Counted from the first letter of the stretch, positions 17,436-27,270 are shown. The stretch is DNA of 64,000 nucleotides from Aquimarina amphilecti (GCF_900109375.1 NZ_FOAB01000006.1:62001-126000), one strand, 5' to 3'. The notes: generated from the sequence alone by a model not told the origin. Translations and numbers: made by a program.

Positions 17436-18124
17436 TGAAAAAGGATCTAAAAAGGGAAATTATTACTACCTCTGATGGTTCGACAACCATACATTTCCCC
17501 GAACTAGATGAACATTACCATTCTAAACATGGAGCTATCAACGAGTCAAAACATGTTTTCATTAAGAATGGTTTTGATCATATTTTAGCATCTAAAAAAA
17601 TTTCTGAATTACATATTTTAGAAATTGGTTTTGGAACAGGTTTAAATGCTTTTATAACGTATCTAAAAGCGCTTAAGATTTGTCAAAAGATCAATTATGT
17701 TGGGGTGGAAGCGTATCCTGTTTTAATGGAAGAAGTAGAATGTTTAAATTATGTAAAACAATTATCAGCTCAAGATCAATTAATGATTTTTGATCAATTT
17801 CATCAATCTTCTTGGGAGAATCAACAAGCGATAACTGACACATTTTTTCTTACTAAGCGACAACAGTTTTTCGAGGATATTGTAGATGAATCAAGGTATC
17901 ATTTAATTTATTTTGATGCATTTGGAGCAAGAGTGCAGCCTGAGTTATGGGAAGTGGAGATCTTTAGAAAAATGTACGATGCGCTTTTAGATAGTGGAGT
18001 TTTAGTTACTTATTCTGCAAAAGGAAGTGTAAGAAGAGCTATGCAAGAAGTAGGTTTTATTGTAGAAAGACTTCCAGGTCCTCCAGGAAAAAGAGAAATG
18101 CTTCGCGCTACTAAAAATATATAG
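17435..18124 (+). CDS. mnmD: tRNA (mnm5s2U34) methyltransferase MnmD
   Basis: This is a stand-alone MnmD, the methyltransferase half of bifunctional MnmC. It methylates 5-aminomethyl-2-thiouridine at wobble position 34 using SAM. Visible features are the N-terminal SKHGAINESKHVFIKNG substrate-side motif, the SAM-binding LEIGFGTGLNAF (about 63-74) and YFDAFGARVQPELWE, with the aromatic/acidic motif of the family. At 229 residues it lacks the FAD oxidase half, as is usual in Bacteroidota. The start overlaps the DUF4920 stop by one base. Confidence 0.92.
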   Translation: MKKDLKREIITTSDGSTTIHFPELDEHYHSKHGAINESKHVFIKNGFDHILASKKISELHILEIGFGTGLNAFITYLKALKICQKINYVGVEAYPVLMEEVECLNYVKQLSAQDQLMIFDQFHQSSWENQQAITDTFFLTKRQQFFEDIVDESRYHLIYFDAFGARVQPELWEVEIFRKMYDALLDSGVLVTYSAKGSVRRAMQEVGFIVERLPGPPGKREMLRATKNI

Positions 18125-18238
18125 AATTGATAATAGATTTCTGTAAGTTAGGATTCAATTTTATTAGTTTGTTAAACCTATAATAAATGGATAGGTTATG
18201 TTAAACCCTCGTGTTATTTTGCATTAAATTACTTTATT

Positions 18239-19141
18239 ATGAAAGTTTTAATTACTGGAGCTACCGGACTGATCGGTCAGGAGATTGTAAAGTTATGTCA
18301 TCAATCAGAAATTGATGTGAACTATCTTACTACAAGTAAAAATAAACTGACATCTGAAAAGAATTATCAAGGATATTATTGGAACCCAAGTTCTGGAGAA
18401 ATTGATTTAGATTGTTTTAAAGATGTAGAAGTAATTATCCATTTAGTTGGTGCAACAGTTGCTAAGCGTTGGACTAGTAGTTACAAGCAAGAAATAATCG
18501 ATAGTCGTATAATTACTACTTCTCTAATTCTAGAATCTTTACGAGAAACAAAGCATTCAGTTCGTCAAATAGTATCTGCTAGTGCTATTGGAATTTATCC
18601 AGATTCTTTTCAGAATTATTATATGGAGGATTCAAGTAAGGTAGATGACGGATTTTTAGGAGAGGTAGTTGAAAAATGGGAGTCTGCTGTTGAAAAATTT
18701 AATGAACTAAATATAGATGTTAGTTTACTAAGGATTGGTTTAGTACTTTCTGATAAAGGAGGTGCGTTTCCGGAAATAGCTAAACCTATTAAGAAAGGAT
18801 TTGGAGCGATTTTTGGCGATGGAAAGCAATGGCAAAGTTGGATACATGTGGAAGATTTGGCAAGAATGTTTATGTATGTCGTACAAGAAGAATTAACTGG
18901 TTTGTATAATGCAGTGGCACCTAATCCAATTTCTAATAAAAGGCTAACGCACGTTATTGCGGATCAAATGGATAAAAAAATAGTTTTACCGAACGTTCCA
19001 CGTTTTGTTATGAAACTTGTTCTTGGTGAAATGCATGTACTCCTTTTTAGTAGTCAGAGGGTATGTTGTGATAAAATTTTAAAAACAGGTTTTCAATTTA
19101 AATACGATAACATTACGCAGGCGGTTGAAGATTTAATTTAA
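18239..19141 (+). CDS. TIGR01777 family NAD(P)-binding epimerase-like protein
   Basis: This is an extended short-chain dehydrogenase-like protein of the TIGR01777 (SDR39U1/YfcH) family. The Rossmann motif GATGLIG (residues 7-13) is intact. The mid-domain SASAIGIYP and the family signature WQSWIHVEDLARM lie where expected. The C-terminal DUF1731-like region (VLPNVPRFVMKLVLGEMH) completes the family structure. The physiological substrate is unknown. It has a long 5' region (114 nt) after mnmD and ends in a very strong hairpin, so it is probably a single-gene unit. Confidence 0.9.
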   Translation: MKVLITGATGLIGQEIVKLCHQSEIDVNYLTTSKNKLTSEKNYQGYYWNPSSGEIDLDCFKDVEVIIHLVGATVAKRWTSSYKQEIIDSRIITTSLILESLRETKHSVRQIVSASAIGIYPDSFQNYYMEDSSKVDDGFLGEVVEKWESAVEKFNELNIDVSLLRIGLVLSDKGGAFPEIAKPIKKGFGAIFGDGKQWQSWIHVEDLARMFMYVVQEELTGLYNAVAPNPISNKRLTHVIADQMDKKIVLPNVPRFVMKLVLGEMHVLLFSSQRVCCDKILKTGFQFKYDNITQAVEDLI

Positions 19142-19160
19142 TACCGTAAATTTAATATAT

Positions 19161-19196
19161 AAAAAAGGCCAACATTATTTAATGTTGGCCTTTTTT
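19161..19196. terminator. Strong bidirectional terminator
   Basis: A perfect 16-bp stem (AAAAAAGGCCAACATT and complement) with a 4-nt loop and T tracts on both strands lies between the convergent TIGR01777 and YceI genes. Confidence 0.92.
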
Positions 19197-19217
19197 ATAA
19201 GATAATAATTTTTTGAA

Positions 19218-19889
19218 TTAAGCTTTGTTTGCTTTTAAGCTCACTTTTAATTCAATATCATCTAATATAAATTTATCTCCTAAGTTTTCAAAAACTGATT
19301 TAGATCCATAGTTTACACCCCAATCCGTACGATTGATAGTAAAAACTTCACTATTTAAAGTCATTGTGTTTCCTTCTACAGAAGTTGACGCTGGAAAAGA
19401 AATATTTTTCTTAATACCTTTAATAGTAAGGTTACCTTCAATCATTGTTTTACCTTCTTTTTCAGAAATACTTGTCACTTCAAAAGAAGCATTTGGAAAC
19501 TGAGCTACATTAAAGAAATGGTCTTCTTTGCCTTCTCCTTCTCCTTTAAGATGTCCTTCTAATCCCGCTTTTTGGTCACCTTCTAAATCCGTTACGTTGA
19601 TTGAAGTCATATCAATTACAAACGATCCACTTTGGATTTTCCCATCCTGTGTTTTTACTTTACCCTTTGCAATGTTGATTGTTCCTGTGTGATTCTCGGT
19701 AGGTTTCTTTCCAACCCAGTCTATAGTACTAGCCGCATTATCCACAATAAAAGTAATTGCTTCTGCTGGTGCCTCTACTACCTCTTCCGCTGCAGTAGCT
19801 TCAGTTTCGTTTTTTTTCTCACCTTTACAAGAAGTTGCAGCTACAATAATAGCAGTTATAGCGAATAGGTTAATTAATTTGGTCTTCAT
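19218..19889 (-). CDS. YceI-family lipoprotein
   Basis: This is a YceI family lipocalin-like protein, expected to hold a polyisoprenoid or other hydrophobic ligand in the envelope. The signal peptide ends in AATSC (lipobox, Cys about residue 21). An acidic linker (about residues 25-45) follows, then the YceI barrel with SFVIDMTSINVTDLEG, GHLKGE and the DWGVNYG loop near the end. The length (223 aa) fits a YceI domain plus a lipoprotein spacer. It is divergent from grpE, with a 160-nt shared upstream region. Confidence 0.9.
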   Translation of the reverse strand: MKTKLINLFAITAIIVAATSCKGEKKNETEATAAEEVVEAPAEAITFIVDNAASTIDWVGKKPTENHTGTINIAKGKVKTQDGKIQSGSFVIDMTSINVTDLEGDQKAGLEGHLKGEGEGKEDHFFNVAQFPNASFEVTSISEKEGKTMIEGNLTIKGIKKNISFPASTSVEGNTMTLNSEVFTINRTDWGVNYGSKSVFENLGDKFILDDIELKVSLKANKA

Positions 19890-19972
19890 AATAATGTTAG
19901 TTTAAAGTTCTAGCTTTCAAAATTATTTTTTTAGAAAATGAATACTCTTAAATATATACTAAAATATTCCTG

Positions 19973-20011
19973 TGACATTATGACATTAATTCAAAAATGG
20001 CAGTACTTTTG
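19973..20011 (+). promoter_or_regulatory. grpE-dnaJ promoter with TGACATTA direct repeat
   Basis: A perfect -7 box (TACTTTTG, 20004-20011) lies 39 nt ahead of grpE, but no TTG is present at the -33 position. Instead a back-to-back direct repeat TGACATTA TGACATTA fills 19973-19988. The placement suggests an alternative -33 element or activator site for heat-shock control. Confidence 0.5.
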
Positions 20012-20049
20012 CATCTTCAAAAAAGAAACTTATAAAAGGTACTTGTTAC

Positions 20050-20595
20050 ATGAGTAAGAAAAATAAAAATACAGAAGATATAAAAGATCAAGTAGAAGAA
20101 GTGCTTGATACAACTACTGTTGAAGATACTGAGGTAGAGGAAGTAGATGTAGAAAAACAATTAAAAGAAGATCTGGAGAAAGAAAAAGATAAATTTTTAA
20201 GACTTTTTGCAGAATTTGAGAATTACAAGAAACGTACTTCTAAAGAACGAATAGAATTATTCAAGACAGCTGGTCAGGATGTAATGCAATCGATGCTGCC
20301 AGTTTTAGATGATTTTGATCGTGCGATGAAAGAGATCGAGAAGTCTGCGGATAAGGATGTACTAACAGGTGTAGAGCTTATTCATAATAAATTGAAGGAA
20401 GCTTTAAAAGGAAAAGGTTTATCTGAAGTAGAAGTAGCAGCAGGAGATTCTTTTAATGCAGATGATCACGAAGCAATAACTCAGATTCCAGCACCAACAG
20501 ACGAATTAAAAGGTAAAATCGTAGACGTTATAGAAAAAGGATATAAATTAGGAGATAAAGTAATTCGTTTTCCTAAGGTAGTAACCGGACAATAA
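20050..20595 (+). CDS. grpE: Nucleotide exchange factor GrpE
   Basis: GrpE is the nucleotide exchange factor of DnaK. A charged N-terminal tail (1-45) is followed by the long dimerisation helix with FLRLFAEFENYKKRT (about 58-72). The C-terminal beta-domain includes the conserved DSFNADDHEAI and the VIEKGYKLGDKVIR segment (about 150-175). Length (181 aa) is normal. It is followed 5 nt later by dnaJ. dnaK is not in the window. Confidence 0.97.
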   Translation: MSKKNKNTEDIKDQVEEVLDTTTVEDTEVEEVDVEKQLKEDLEKEKDKFLRLFAEFENYKKRTSKERIELFKTAGQDVMQSMLPVLDDFDRAMKEIEKSADKDVLTGVELIHNKLKEALKGKGLSEVEVAAGDSFNADDHEAITQIPAPTDELKGKIVDVIEKGYKLGDKVIRFPKVVTGQ

Positions 20596-20600
20596 GATAA

Positions 20601-21722
20601 ATGATGAAAGAAGATTTTTATGATATTTTAGGTGTTAGCAAAAATGCTACTGAAGCTGAAATTAAAAAAGCATATCGTAAAAAAGCGATAGAATATCATC
20701 CGGATAAAAACCCAGGAGATGCTACAGCAGAGGAGAAATTTAAAAAAGCAGCTGAGGCATACGAAGTATTAAGTGATGCTGATAAAAAAGCTCGCTACGA
20801 TCAATTTGGTCATCAGGCATTCGAAGGCGGCGGCGGTTTTGGTGGCGGTTTCGGAGGTGGCGGAATGAATATGGATGACATATTTAGTCAGTTTGGTGAT
20901 ATCTTTGGCGGAGGTGGTTTCGGCGGAGGTTTTGGTGGCGGTGGAAGACAACGCCGCGTAAAAGGTAGTAATCTTCGTATCCGCGTAAAACTTACATTAG
21001 AAGAAATTGCTAATGGTGTAGAAAAGAAGATTAAAGTAAAACGTAAAGTTCAGGCACCAGGAACTACATATAAAACGTGTAGTACGTGTAATGGTAGTGG
21101 TCAGATGACAAGAATTACCAATACCATTTTGGGTAGAATGCAGACTTCTACTACATGTTCTACTTGTGGAGGAGCTGGACAAGTTATAGATAAAAAACCG
21201 ACTGACGCTGATGGTCAAGGTTTAAAAGTTTCTGAAGAAACTGTAAGTATAAAAATACCTGCCGGAGTAGAGGATGGTATGCAACTTAAAGTTTCAGGGA
21301 AAGGAAATGAAGCTCCTGGAAATGGTGTCGCTGGAGATCTTTTAGTTGCGATAGAAGAATTAGATCATACAGAATTACAACGTGAGGGTGATAATCTTCA
21401 TTACGATCTTTATATTAGTTTTTCTGAGGCTGCTTTAGGAGCATCTAGAGAAATCGATACAGTATCGGGAAAAGTTCGTATTAAAATAGAAGAAGGTGTA
21501 CAGAGTGGTAAAATACTAAGATTACGTGGTAAAGGAATTCCTAGTATCAATGGTTACGGAAAAGGAGATCTTTTAGTGCATGTGAATGTTTGGACACCAA
21601 AAACATTAAATAAAGAACAACGAGAGTTTTTTGAAAGAATGGCTCAGGATGATCATTTTAAACCTAGTCCTGATAGCAAAGACAAATCATTTTTTGAAAA
21701 AGTTAAAGATATGTTTTCATAA
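20601..21722 (+). CDS. dnaJ: Chaperone DnaJ with a two-motif zinc region
   Basis: DnaJ stimulates DnaK ATPase and presents substrates. The J domain (1-70) carries HPD (residues 34-36 or so). A Gly/Phe-rich region spans about 75-118. The zinc region keeps only two CxxCxGxG motifs (CSTCNGSG and CSTCGGAG), whereas the classical protein has four; the first and fourth are replaced by VQAPGTTY and KKPTDADG. By comparison with E. coli DnaJ this means zinc centre I is lost and centre II is kept. The C-terminal substrate-binding domains are complete. MM at the start leaves a one-codon ambiguity. It forms an operon with grpE. Confidence 0.95.
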   Translation: MMKEDFYDILGVSKNATEAEIKKAYRKKAIEYHPDKNPGDATAEEKFKKAAEAYEVLSDADKKARYDQFGHQAFEGGGGFGGGFGGGGMNMDDIFSQFGDIFGGGGFGGGFGGGGRQRRVKGSNLRIRVKLTLEEIANGVEKKIKVKRKVQAPGTTYKTCSTCNGSGQMTRITNTILGRMQTSTTCSTCGGAGQVIDKKPTDADGQGLKVSEETVSIKIPAGVEDGMQLKVSGKGNEAPGNGVAGDLLVAIEELDHTELQREGDNLHYDLYISFSEAALGASREIDTVSGKVRIKIEEGVQSGKILRLRGKGIPSINGYGKGDLLVHVNVWTPKTLNKEQREFFERMAQDDHFKPSPDSKDKSFFEKVKDMFS

Positions 21723-22061
21723 AAAAGAGAATGATATAATATAACTATAATCATTGTCAAATGCTAATTTTTGTTTAATAAAAATTCGTATATTTGAAAC
21801 ATCACTAGCGCATTTAGTGATAATTTTTCTTTTTCATAGCAATTTTTTTCCCATCCTTAATACTTGTATTTAGGGTGGGTTTTGTTTTTATATAGAATAA
21901 GAATTTCTGAAGTAATTGAAATGCTAAATTAGATTGGTGTTTTGTTTCTATGGATAATCTTAGTATTGTGTAATCAGTTTAAATACTTTATTTATTTCAT
22001 TTCATTAATATTTTGACTTAATTAGCATTGTTTTTAATTTTTCAATAAACCATACCTTTTT
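21723..22061. other. Intergenic region between dnaJ and the ABC exporter genes
   Basis: This 339-nt gap holds a short inverted repeat near 21804-21824 (ATCACTA...TAGTGAT) and the terminator at 21850-21890. The final 170 nt must contain the ABC operon promoter, but I find no clean TTG/TAnnTTTG pair. No coding frame of merit is present. Confidence 0.6.
21850..21890 (+). terminator. Terminator of grpE-dnaJ
   Basis: CCCATCCT (21850-21857) pairs with AGGGTGGG (21872-21879) in an 8-bp stem with one G-U pair, followed directly by TTTTGTTTTT. Confidence 0.7.
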
Positions 22062-22991
22062 ATGACCAATCTTTTAGAGGTACAACAAGCATCGAAACGA
22101 TTTGGAGATTTTATCGCGTTAAATGATGTTTCTATAAAAGTACCTAAAGGAAGTATTTTTGGTTTATTAGGTCCTAACGGAGCTGGTAAAACGACTTTAA
22201 TAAGAATTATCAATCAAATAACATTACCAGATACTGGAAGTGTTTTTTTAGATGGGGAACCTCTACAACCTCATCATATAAAAGATATTGGTTATTTGCC
22301 AGAAGAAAGAGGATTGTATAAGTCTATGAAAGTAGGAGAACAAGCCTTGTACTTAGCTCAATTAAAGGGGTTGAGTAAAAAAGATGCAAAAGAACGTCTT
22401 AAATATTGGTTTGATAAGTTTGATATTTCACATTGGTGGGATAAAAAAATACAGGAATTATCAAAAGGGATGGCGCAAAAAGTACAATTTATAGTAACTG
22501 TATTGCATAGACCCAAACTACTTATATTTGACGAGCCTTTTAGTGGATTTGATCCGATAAATGCAAATGTGATTAAAGATGAAATACTTCAGTTACGTGA
22601 TGAAGGAGCTACGGTGATTTTCTCGACACATCGCATGGAAAGTGTAGAAGAATTATGCGATCATATTGCTTTAATAAATAAATCTAATAAAATATTAGAA
22701 GGAAAAGTAACCGATATTAAAAAGGAGTATAAATCGAACACATTTGAAGTAGGACTGTTGTCGGAGAATATATTAGAATTACAGAAAACTTTAAGTGATA
22801 AGTTTGTAACTGAACCAGCTGATTTTAAAACTATTGAAGATCAACTAAAATTAAAAATATCTTTGGATACCAATACTACTTCAAATGATTTATTAAAGTA
22901 TTTGTCCGAGAAAGGGCAAGTTGTTCGGTTTAACGAGGTAATACCAAGTGTAAACGAAATATTCATTAAAACCATCACCGAAAATGAGTAA
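22062..22991 (+). CDS. ABC transporter ATP-binding protein (NatA-like)
   Basis: This is the ATPase of an ABC-2 type exporter. Walker A is GPNGAGKT (about 37-44), the signature is LSKGMAQ, Walker B is LLIFDEPFSG and the switch His is in STHRME. The ABC domain is followed by a ~90-residue C-terminal extension, usual for NatA/DUF4162-type ATPases. The stop overlaps the permease start by 8 nt. The pair resembles sodium/drug exporters (NatAB-like), but the substrate is not identified. The operon continues through MscS and a regulator. Confidence 0.92.
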   Translation: MTNLLEVQQASKRFGDFIALNDVSIKVPKGSIFGLLGPNGAGKTTLIRIINQITLPDTGSVFLDGEPLQPHHIKDIGYLPEERGLYKSMKVGEQALYLAQLKGLSKKDAKERLKYWFDKFDISHWWDKKIQELSKGMAQKVQFIVTVLHRPKLLIFDEPFSGFDPINANVIKDEILQLRDEGATVIFSTHRMESVEELCDHIALINKSNKILEGKVTDIKKEYKSNTFEVGLLSENILELQKTLSDKFVTEPADFKTIEDQLKLKISLDTNTTSNDLLKYLSEKGQVVRFNEVIPSVNEIFIKTITENE

Positions 22992-24285
22992 TAATTTACA
23001 GTTAATTATAAAGAGAGAATTTATATCTCGTGTTCGAAATAGAACTTTTGTTGTAATGACTTTTCTGAGTCCTTTAATCGTAGTGGGGATGATTGCATTG
23101 ATCGCCTGGTTAACGACTCTTAATAATGATGAGGTTAAGACAGTGGCCTTTGTAGATGAGACAAAATCATTTGCTACAGACCTTAAGAATACTGATCAAG
23201 TAGAATATATTGATTTTAGTGAATACAATCTAGAAAGGGCAAAAGATTCTGTTATTTCTAAAAAAATATATGGCTTACTATACATCCCTAAAAAATCTAC
23301 GAACAAGGAACTTTCGGAATCTATACAGTTTTATGCCGAAGAGTCTCCCAATTTTTCAATATTAAATAGGATAGAGGGAATAATAGCGAATAAACTTACG
23401 AATCAAAATTATAAAGCTGAAGGTTTAAATTTAGAAGCAATAGAAAGCTCAAAAGCCAGAATAAATATTCAGATAGAGAATTTCTCTGGAGAGAAAACTT
23501 CTAAGATGTCTAATTATGTAAAAATGGCATTTGGTGGTTTTGCAGGATATTTGTTAATGATGTTTATCATTATTTATGGTAATATGGTAATGCGTTCTGT
23601 AATAGAAGAAAAAACGAATAGAATTATTGAAATTATCATTTCTTCTGTAAAACCGATGCAATTAATGATGGGTAAAATTTTGGGTACATCTTTTGCAGGA
23701 ATTCTACAGTTTTTTATATGGGTTTTATTAGGAGGAGTTCTTCTTTTGGTTGCTACATCTTTGTTTGGGATTGATCCGCAGCCAGTAGGAGTAGATCCAT
23801 CGATAGCCTTACAAGAAAACAATCAACAGGAAATTCAACTTCTGATTCAAGATATTCTAAAACTCCCATTACTAACGTTAGTATTATCGTTTTTTGTATA
23901 CTTTATAGGAGGGTATTTTTTATATAGTTCTATATATGCAGCCATTGGAGCGGCGGTAGATAGTGAGACAGATTCTCAGCAGTTTATGTTGCCGATTATA
24001 TTACCATTGATGCTAGGGATATATGTCGGTTTTTTTGCGGTAATTGAAAATCCGCATGGAACCGTTTCTACTGTGTTTTCTATGATTCCTCTTACTTCTC
24101 CGATAGTTATGCTTATGAGAATACCATTCGGAGTTCCTTGGTGGGAAATTCTAATTTCTATAACATTACTTGTAGGTAGTATCATTTTTATGATTTGGTT
24201 TGCTGGTAAAATCTATAGAATTGGTATCTTGATGTACGGTAAAAAACCTAGTTACAAAGAGTTATTTAAATGGTTGAAGTATTAA
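22984..24285 (+). CDS. ABC-2 type permease (NatB-like)
   Basis: This is the membrane partner of the preceding ATPase. One N-terminal helix (about 20-43) is followed by a 130-residue extracytoplasmic domain, and five or six helices follow from about residue 178 to the end, as in NatB/ABC2_membrane_3 permeases. The cytoplasmic motif EEKTNRIIEIIISSVKP is typical of that family. It overlaps the ATPase gene by 8 nt and leaves a one-base gap before the MscS gene. Confidence 0.9.
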   Translation: MSNNLQLIIKREFISRVRNRTFVVMTFLSPLIVVGMIALIAWLTTLNNDEVKTVAFVDETKSFATDLKNTDQVEYIDFSEYNLERAKDSVISKKIYGLLYIPKKSTNKELSESIQFYAEESPNFSILNRIEGIIANKLTNQNYKAEGLNLEAIESSKARINIQIENFSGEKTSKMSNYVKMAFGGFAGYLLMMFIIIYGNMVMRSVIEEKTNRIIEIIISSVKPMQLMMGKILGTSFAGILQFFIWVLLGGVLLLVATSLFGIDPQPVGVDPSIALQENNQQEIQLLIQDILKLPLLTLVLSFFVYFIGGYFLYSSIYAAIGAAVDSETDSQQFMLPIILPLMLGIYVGFFAVIENPHGTVSTVFSMIPLTSPIVMLMRIPFGVPWWEILISITLLVGSIIFMIWFAGKIYRIGILMYGKKPSYKELFKWLKY

Positions 24286-24286
24286 T

Positions 24287-25183
24287 ATGATTCAGGAAGA
24301 AATAACAGAACAAGTCAAAGAAGTAATCCAGGAAGATGTTTGGGGCGTTATCAAAAAGTTCTTGGATTTTGAGATTTTTCATTTGGGTCCTGATAAAGAC
24401 CCTATCGTACTTACTGTAGGGCTATTATTATTTGTAGTTTTCGTTCTGTTTGTTACTTCTATATTTTTAAAATTTACTAGAAAATTAGTTACTAGAAAAC
24501 TTCCAGAAGAAGATAAAGTGAAGTTCGTTTCAGTATTCTCCTTTGCCAAATACTTTGTTTATATTATAATAGTTCTTATTACATTAGATAGTATAGGTTT
24601 TAATATTACAGCAATTTTTGCTGCGTCTGCAGCTCTATTGGTAGGAGTTGGTTTAGCTTTACAGACTTTAATACAGGATATAATTTCTGGAATTTTTATT
24701 TTTATTGATCAGTCTGTACATGTTGGTGATATTATAGAATTGGATGGAAAAATAGGAAGGGTAGAAGAGATTAAATTAAGAACTACTAGAGCCGTAACAA
24801 TTGATAATAAAGTGCTTGTGATTCCTAATCATAAATACCTTACATCTACACTTTATAATTGGACTCAAAATGGTTCAATTACACGAGAGTCCGTTGAGAT
24901 AGGAGTTGCCTATGGTAGTGATGTAAACTTGGTAAAACAATTACTGATAAAAATAGCAAAGGATAATGACAAAATTCTGAAAACTCCAGAACCATTAGTA
25001 TTGTTTACTAGTTTTGGTGATAGTTCACTAAATTTTAAACTTATTTTCACGATGAATGATAGCTTTCAGGCAGGAATTCCAAAAAGTGAAATAAGATTTG
25101 AAATTGATCGTTTGTTTAAAGAACATAAGATAAATATCCCGTTCCCTCAACGCGAAGTGACTATCTTAAAACCCAAACAGTAA
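24287..25183 (+). CDS. MscS-family mechanosensitive ion channel
   Basis: This is a small-conductance mechanosensitive channel that releases solutes under hypo-osmotic stress. Transmembrane helices lie at about 42-62 and 85-103. The pore-lining TM3 (about 105-135) has the Gly/Ala packing pattern ASAALLVGVGLALQ, followed by ISGIFIFID. The beta-domain has VGDIIELDGKIGRVEEI. The C-terminal alpha/beta region ends with FPQREV. Length (298 aa) matches short MscS. It follows the ABC permease by one base, so it is in the same operon. Confidence 0.92.
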   Translation: MIQEEITEQVKEVIQEDVWGVIKKFLDFEIFHLGPDKDPIVLTVGLLLFVVFVLFVTSIFLKFTRKLVTRKLPEEDKVKFVSVFSFAKYFVYIIIVLITLDSIGFNITAIFAASAALLVGVGLALQTLIQDIISGIFIFIDQSVHVGDIIELDGKIGRVEEIKLRTTRAVTIDNKVLVIPNHKYLTSTLYNWTQNGSITRESVEIGVAYGSDVNLVKQLLIKIAKDNDKILKTPEPLVLFTSFGDSSLNFKLIFTMNDSFQAGIPKSEIRFEIDRLFKEHKINIPFPQREVTILKPKQ

Positions 25184-25204
25184 TATAGCCCCTAGATGTA
25201 AGAA

Positions 25205-26107
25205 ATGAATACTAAAAGCCTACTAATAAATTGTATCATCATCTGCTGTATTCTTACTACAGTTAGATCGCAGGATACTAATTTAGCTAGGGTAGAGTAC
25301 GCGTATATTCCGCAGGCTAATAGTGATAATGAATATAGTAGTTTAAGAATTTCTGGGAACTATCCAATTAAAATGAATGACAAGGGTACATATCTTGTTA
25401 TGTCATTTCAGTATAGATTGAATAATTTACAATTAAATGATGATTCCATTATTGTTGATAAAAATGGTCTTGAAGAATTTCATACCATTGGATTTGAATT
25501 AGGGTATACTTATAAAATGAAAAATAATTGGAGATTTGGTGCTAAAATTGGAACGCGTCTTTCTTCTAATCTCGAAGGTTCTGGTATAGAAAGTGATGAT
25601 TTTAGATATGTAGGGTCTGTATATTTTGTGAAAAGTTATGGAAAAAAGACTTCTCCAAAATCTTCAAGGTTAGTTTTAGGATTGCGATATGCATCTCCAG
25701 CAAGTATTAATTTCCCCTTACCCATAATTAATTATACTAGGCGATTTCATCCAAGTTGGTCGTATTCGATAGGAACACCAAAAACGAGTATTAAGTATTT
25801 TTTTAATGAAACAAATACTTTACAAGCGTTTATCGGATTAGATAGGTTTTATGGTAACATACAGAATAATAGAGTTTTTGTGGATGAAAATGGAGAAACC
25901 AAAACTGCGGAAAATGCTTCAATGTTATTAATAAATAGTGCTTTGGGGTATGAGTATTATTTTACGGAACACTTATTGTTATTTGCATATGGCGGATATA
26001 CACTAAGTAATGAAATTCGCTTACGAGATAAGAATCAAGAAAATGTTTTAATTCTCAACGATAGAAATACATTTTATCTGAGAGGTGGAATTAAATTAAA
26101 ATTATAA
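25205..26107 (+). CDS. DUF6268-like outer-membrane beta-barrel protein
   Basis: This is an exported protein with a signal peptide (about 1-22, ending VRSQ) and a run of alternating beta strands rich in Tyr/Phe, consistent with an outer-membrane barrel of the DUF6268 type. It ends KLKL without a C-terminal Phe. The function is unknown. The stop shares a base with the start of the following NtrC-like regulator, so the two genes are coupled, and both belong to the ABC/MscS operon. Confidence 0.7.
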   Translation: MNTKSLLINCIIICCILTTVRSQDTNLARVEYAYIPQANSDNEYSSLRISGNYPIKMNDKGTYLVMSFQYRLNNLQLNDDSIIVDKNGLEEFHTIGFELGYTYKMKNNWRFGAKIGTRLSSNLEGSGIESDDFRYVGSVYFVKSYGKKTSPKSSRLVLGLRYASPASINFPLPIINYTRRFHPSWSYSIGTPKTSIKYFFNETNTLQAFIGLDRFYGNIQNNRVFVDENGETKTAENASMLLINSALGYEYYFTEHLLLFAYGGYTLSNEIRLRDKNQENVLILNDRNTFYLRGGIKLKL

Positions 26108-27270
26108 TGGCAAAAATATTAGTAATAGAGGATGAAGCGGCAATCAGAAGAGTGCTCGTTAAGATATTATCAGAAGAAAGTGATAAATATGAAGTTTTTG
26201 AAGCAGAAGATGGATTAGTGGGGATTGAGAAAATCAAAAATGAAGACTTCGATTTAGTGCTCTGTGATATCAAAATGCCTAAAATGGATGGAGTAGAAGT
26301 ATTAGAAGCCGTAAAGAAAATAAAACCAGAGGTTCCGATGGTTATGATTTCTGGTCATGGAGATTTAGATACGGCTGTTAATACCATGAGGTTAGGAGCT
26401 TTTGATTATATTTCTAAACCGCCAGACCTTAATAGATTACTGAATACAGTTCGTAATGCTTTAGATAGGAAAGAGCTAGTTGTCGAAAATAAAATGCTTA
26501 AAAAGAAAGTCTCTAAAAATTATGAGATGATCGGTGAGTCAACAGCTATTTCTGATATAAAAAACATTATTGAAAAAGTTGCTACTACAGATGCAAGAGT
26601 TCTTATCACCGGGCCGAATGGTACGGGTAAAGAGTTAGTTGCGCATTGGATACACCAAAAAAGTGAACGATCTAAAGGTCAAATGATTGAAGTGAATTGC
26701 GCAGCTATTCCTGGAGAATTAATTGAAAGTGAACTTTTTGGTCATGTGAAAGGTGCATTTACTTCTGCCAATAAGGATCGCGCAGGTAAATTCGAGGCGG
26801 CAAATGGAGGTACTATATTCCTTGATGAAATTGGAGATATGAGTCTTTCTGCTCAAGCTAAGGTGCTTAGGGCTTTACAAGAAAATAAAATACAGAGAGT
26901 CGGTAGTGATAAAGATATCAAAGTTGATGTTCGAGTAGTTGCTGCTACAAATAAAGACCTTAAAAAGGAAATAGCTGAAAATAATTTTAGAGAGGATTTA
27001 TATCATAGACTTGCTGTTATTCTGATAAAAGTACCAGCATTAAATGATCGTAGAGAAGATATTCCTTTATTGGTGGATTATTTTACAAAAAAGATTTCTA
27101 ATGAGCAAGGGTCGCCGTCTAAGACTTTTTCCGATAAAGCAATTAAGCAATTACAACAATATGATTGGACAGGTAATATAAGAGAGTTACGCAATGTAGT
27201 AGAACGTCTTATTATACTTGGAGGAAAAGAAGTTAGTGAGGAGGATGTTAAACTTTTTGCAGCTAAGTAA
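26107..27270 (+). CDS. NtrC-like AAA+ response regulator lacking a DNA-binding domain
   Basis: This is a response regulator with a receiver domain (Asp54 in LCDIKMPK) and a sigma-54 interaction AAA+ domain. Walker A is GPNGTGKE, Walker B is [11 protein letters not shown] and the sensor/arginine region is FREDLYHRL. The sigma-54 contact loop reads GAFTSA rather than GAFTGA. The protein ends (VKLFAAK) just after the AAA+ lid, about 60-80 residues short of a standard NtrC, so the Fis-type helix-turn-helix is absent. It may act from solution or use a partner. It is the last gene of the ABC/MscS run, and no kinase is adjacent. Confidence 0.9.
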   Translation: MAKILVIEDEAAIRRVLVKILSEESDKYEVFEAEDGLVGIEKIKNEDFDLVLCDIKMPKMDGVEVLEAVKKIKPEVPMVMISGHGDLDTAVNTMRLGAFDYISKPPDLNRLLNTVRNALDRKELVVENKMLKKKVSKNYEMIGESTAISDIKNIIEKVATTDARVLITGPNGTGKELVAHWIHQKSERSKGQMIEVNCAAIPGELIESELFGHVKGAFTSANKDRAGKFEAANGGTIFLDEIGDMSLSAQAKVLRALQENKIQRVGSDKDIKVDVRVVAATNKDLKKEIAENNFREDLYHRLAVILIKVPALNDRREDIPLLVDYFTKKISNEQGSPSKTFSDKAIKQLQQYDWTGNIRELRNVVERLIILGGKEVSEEDVKLFAAK

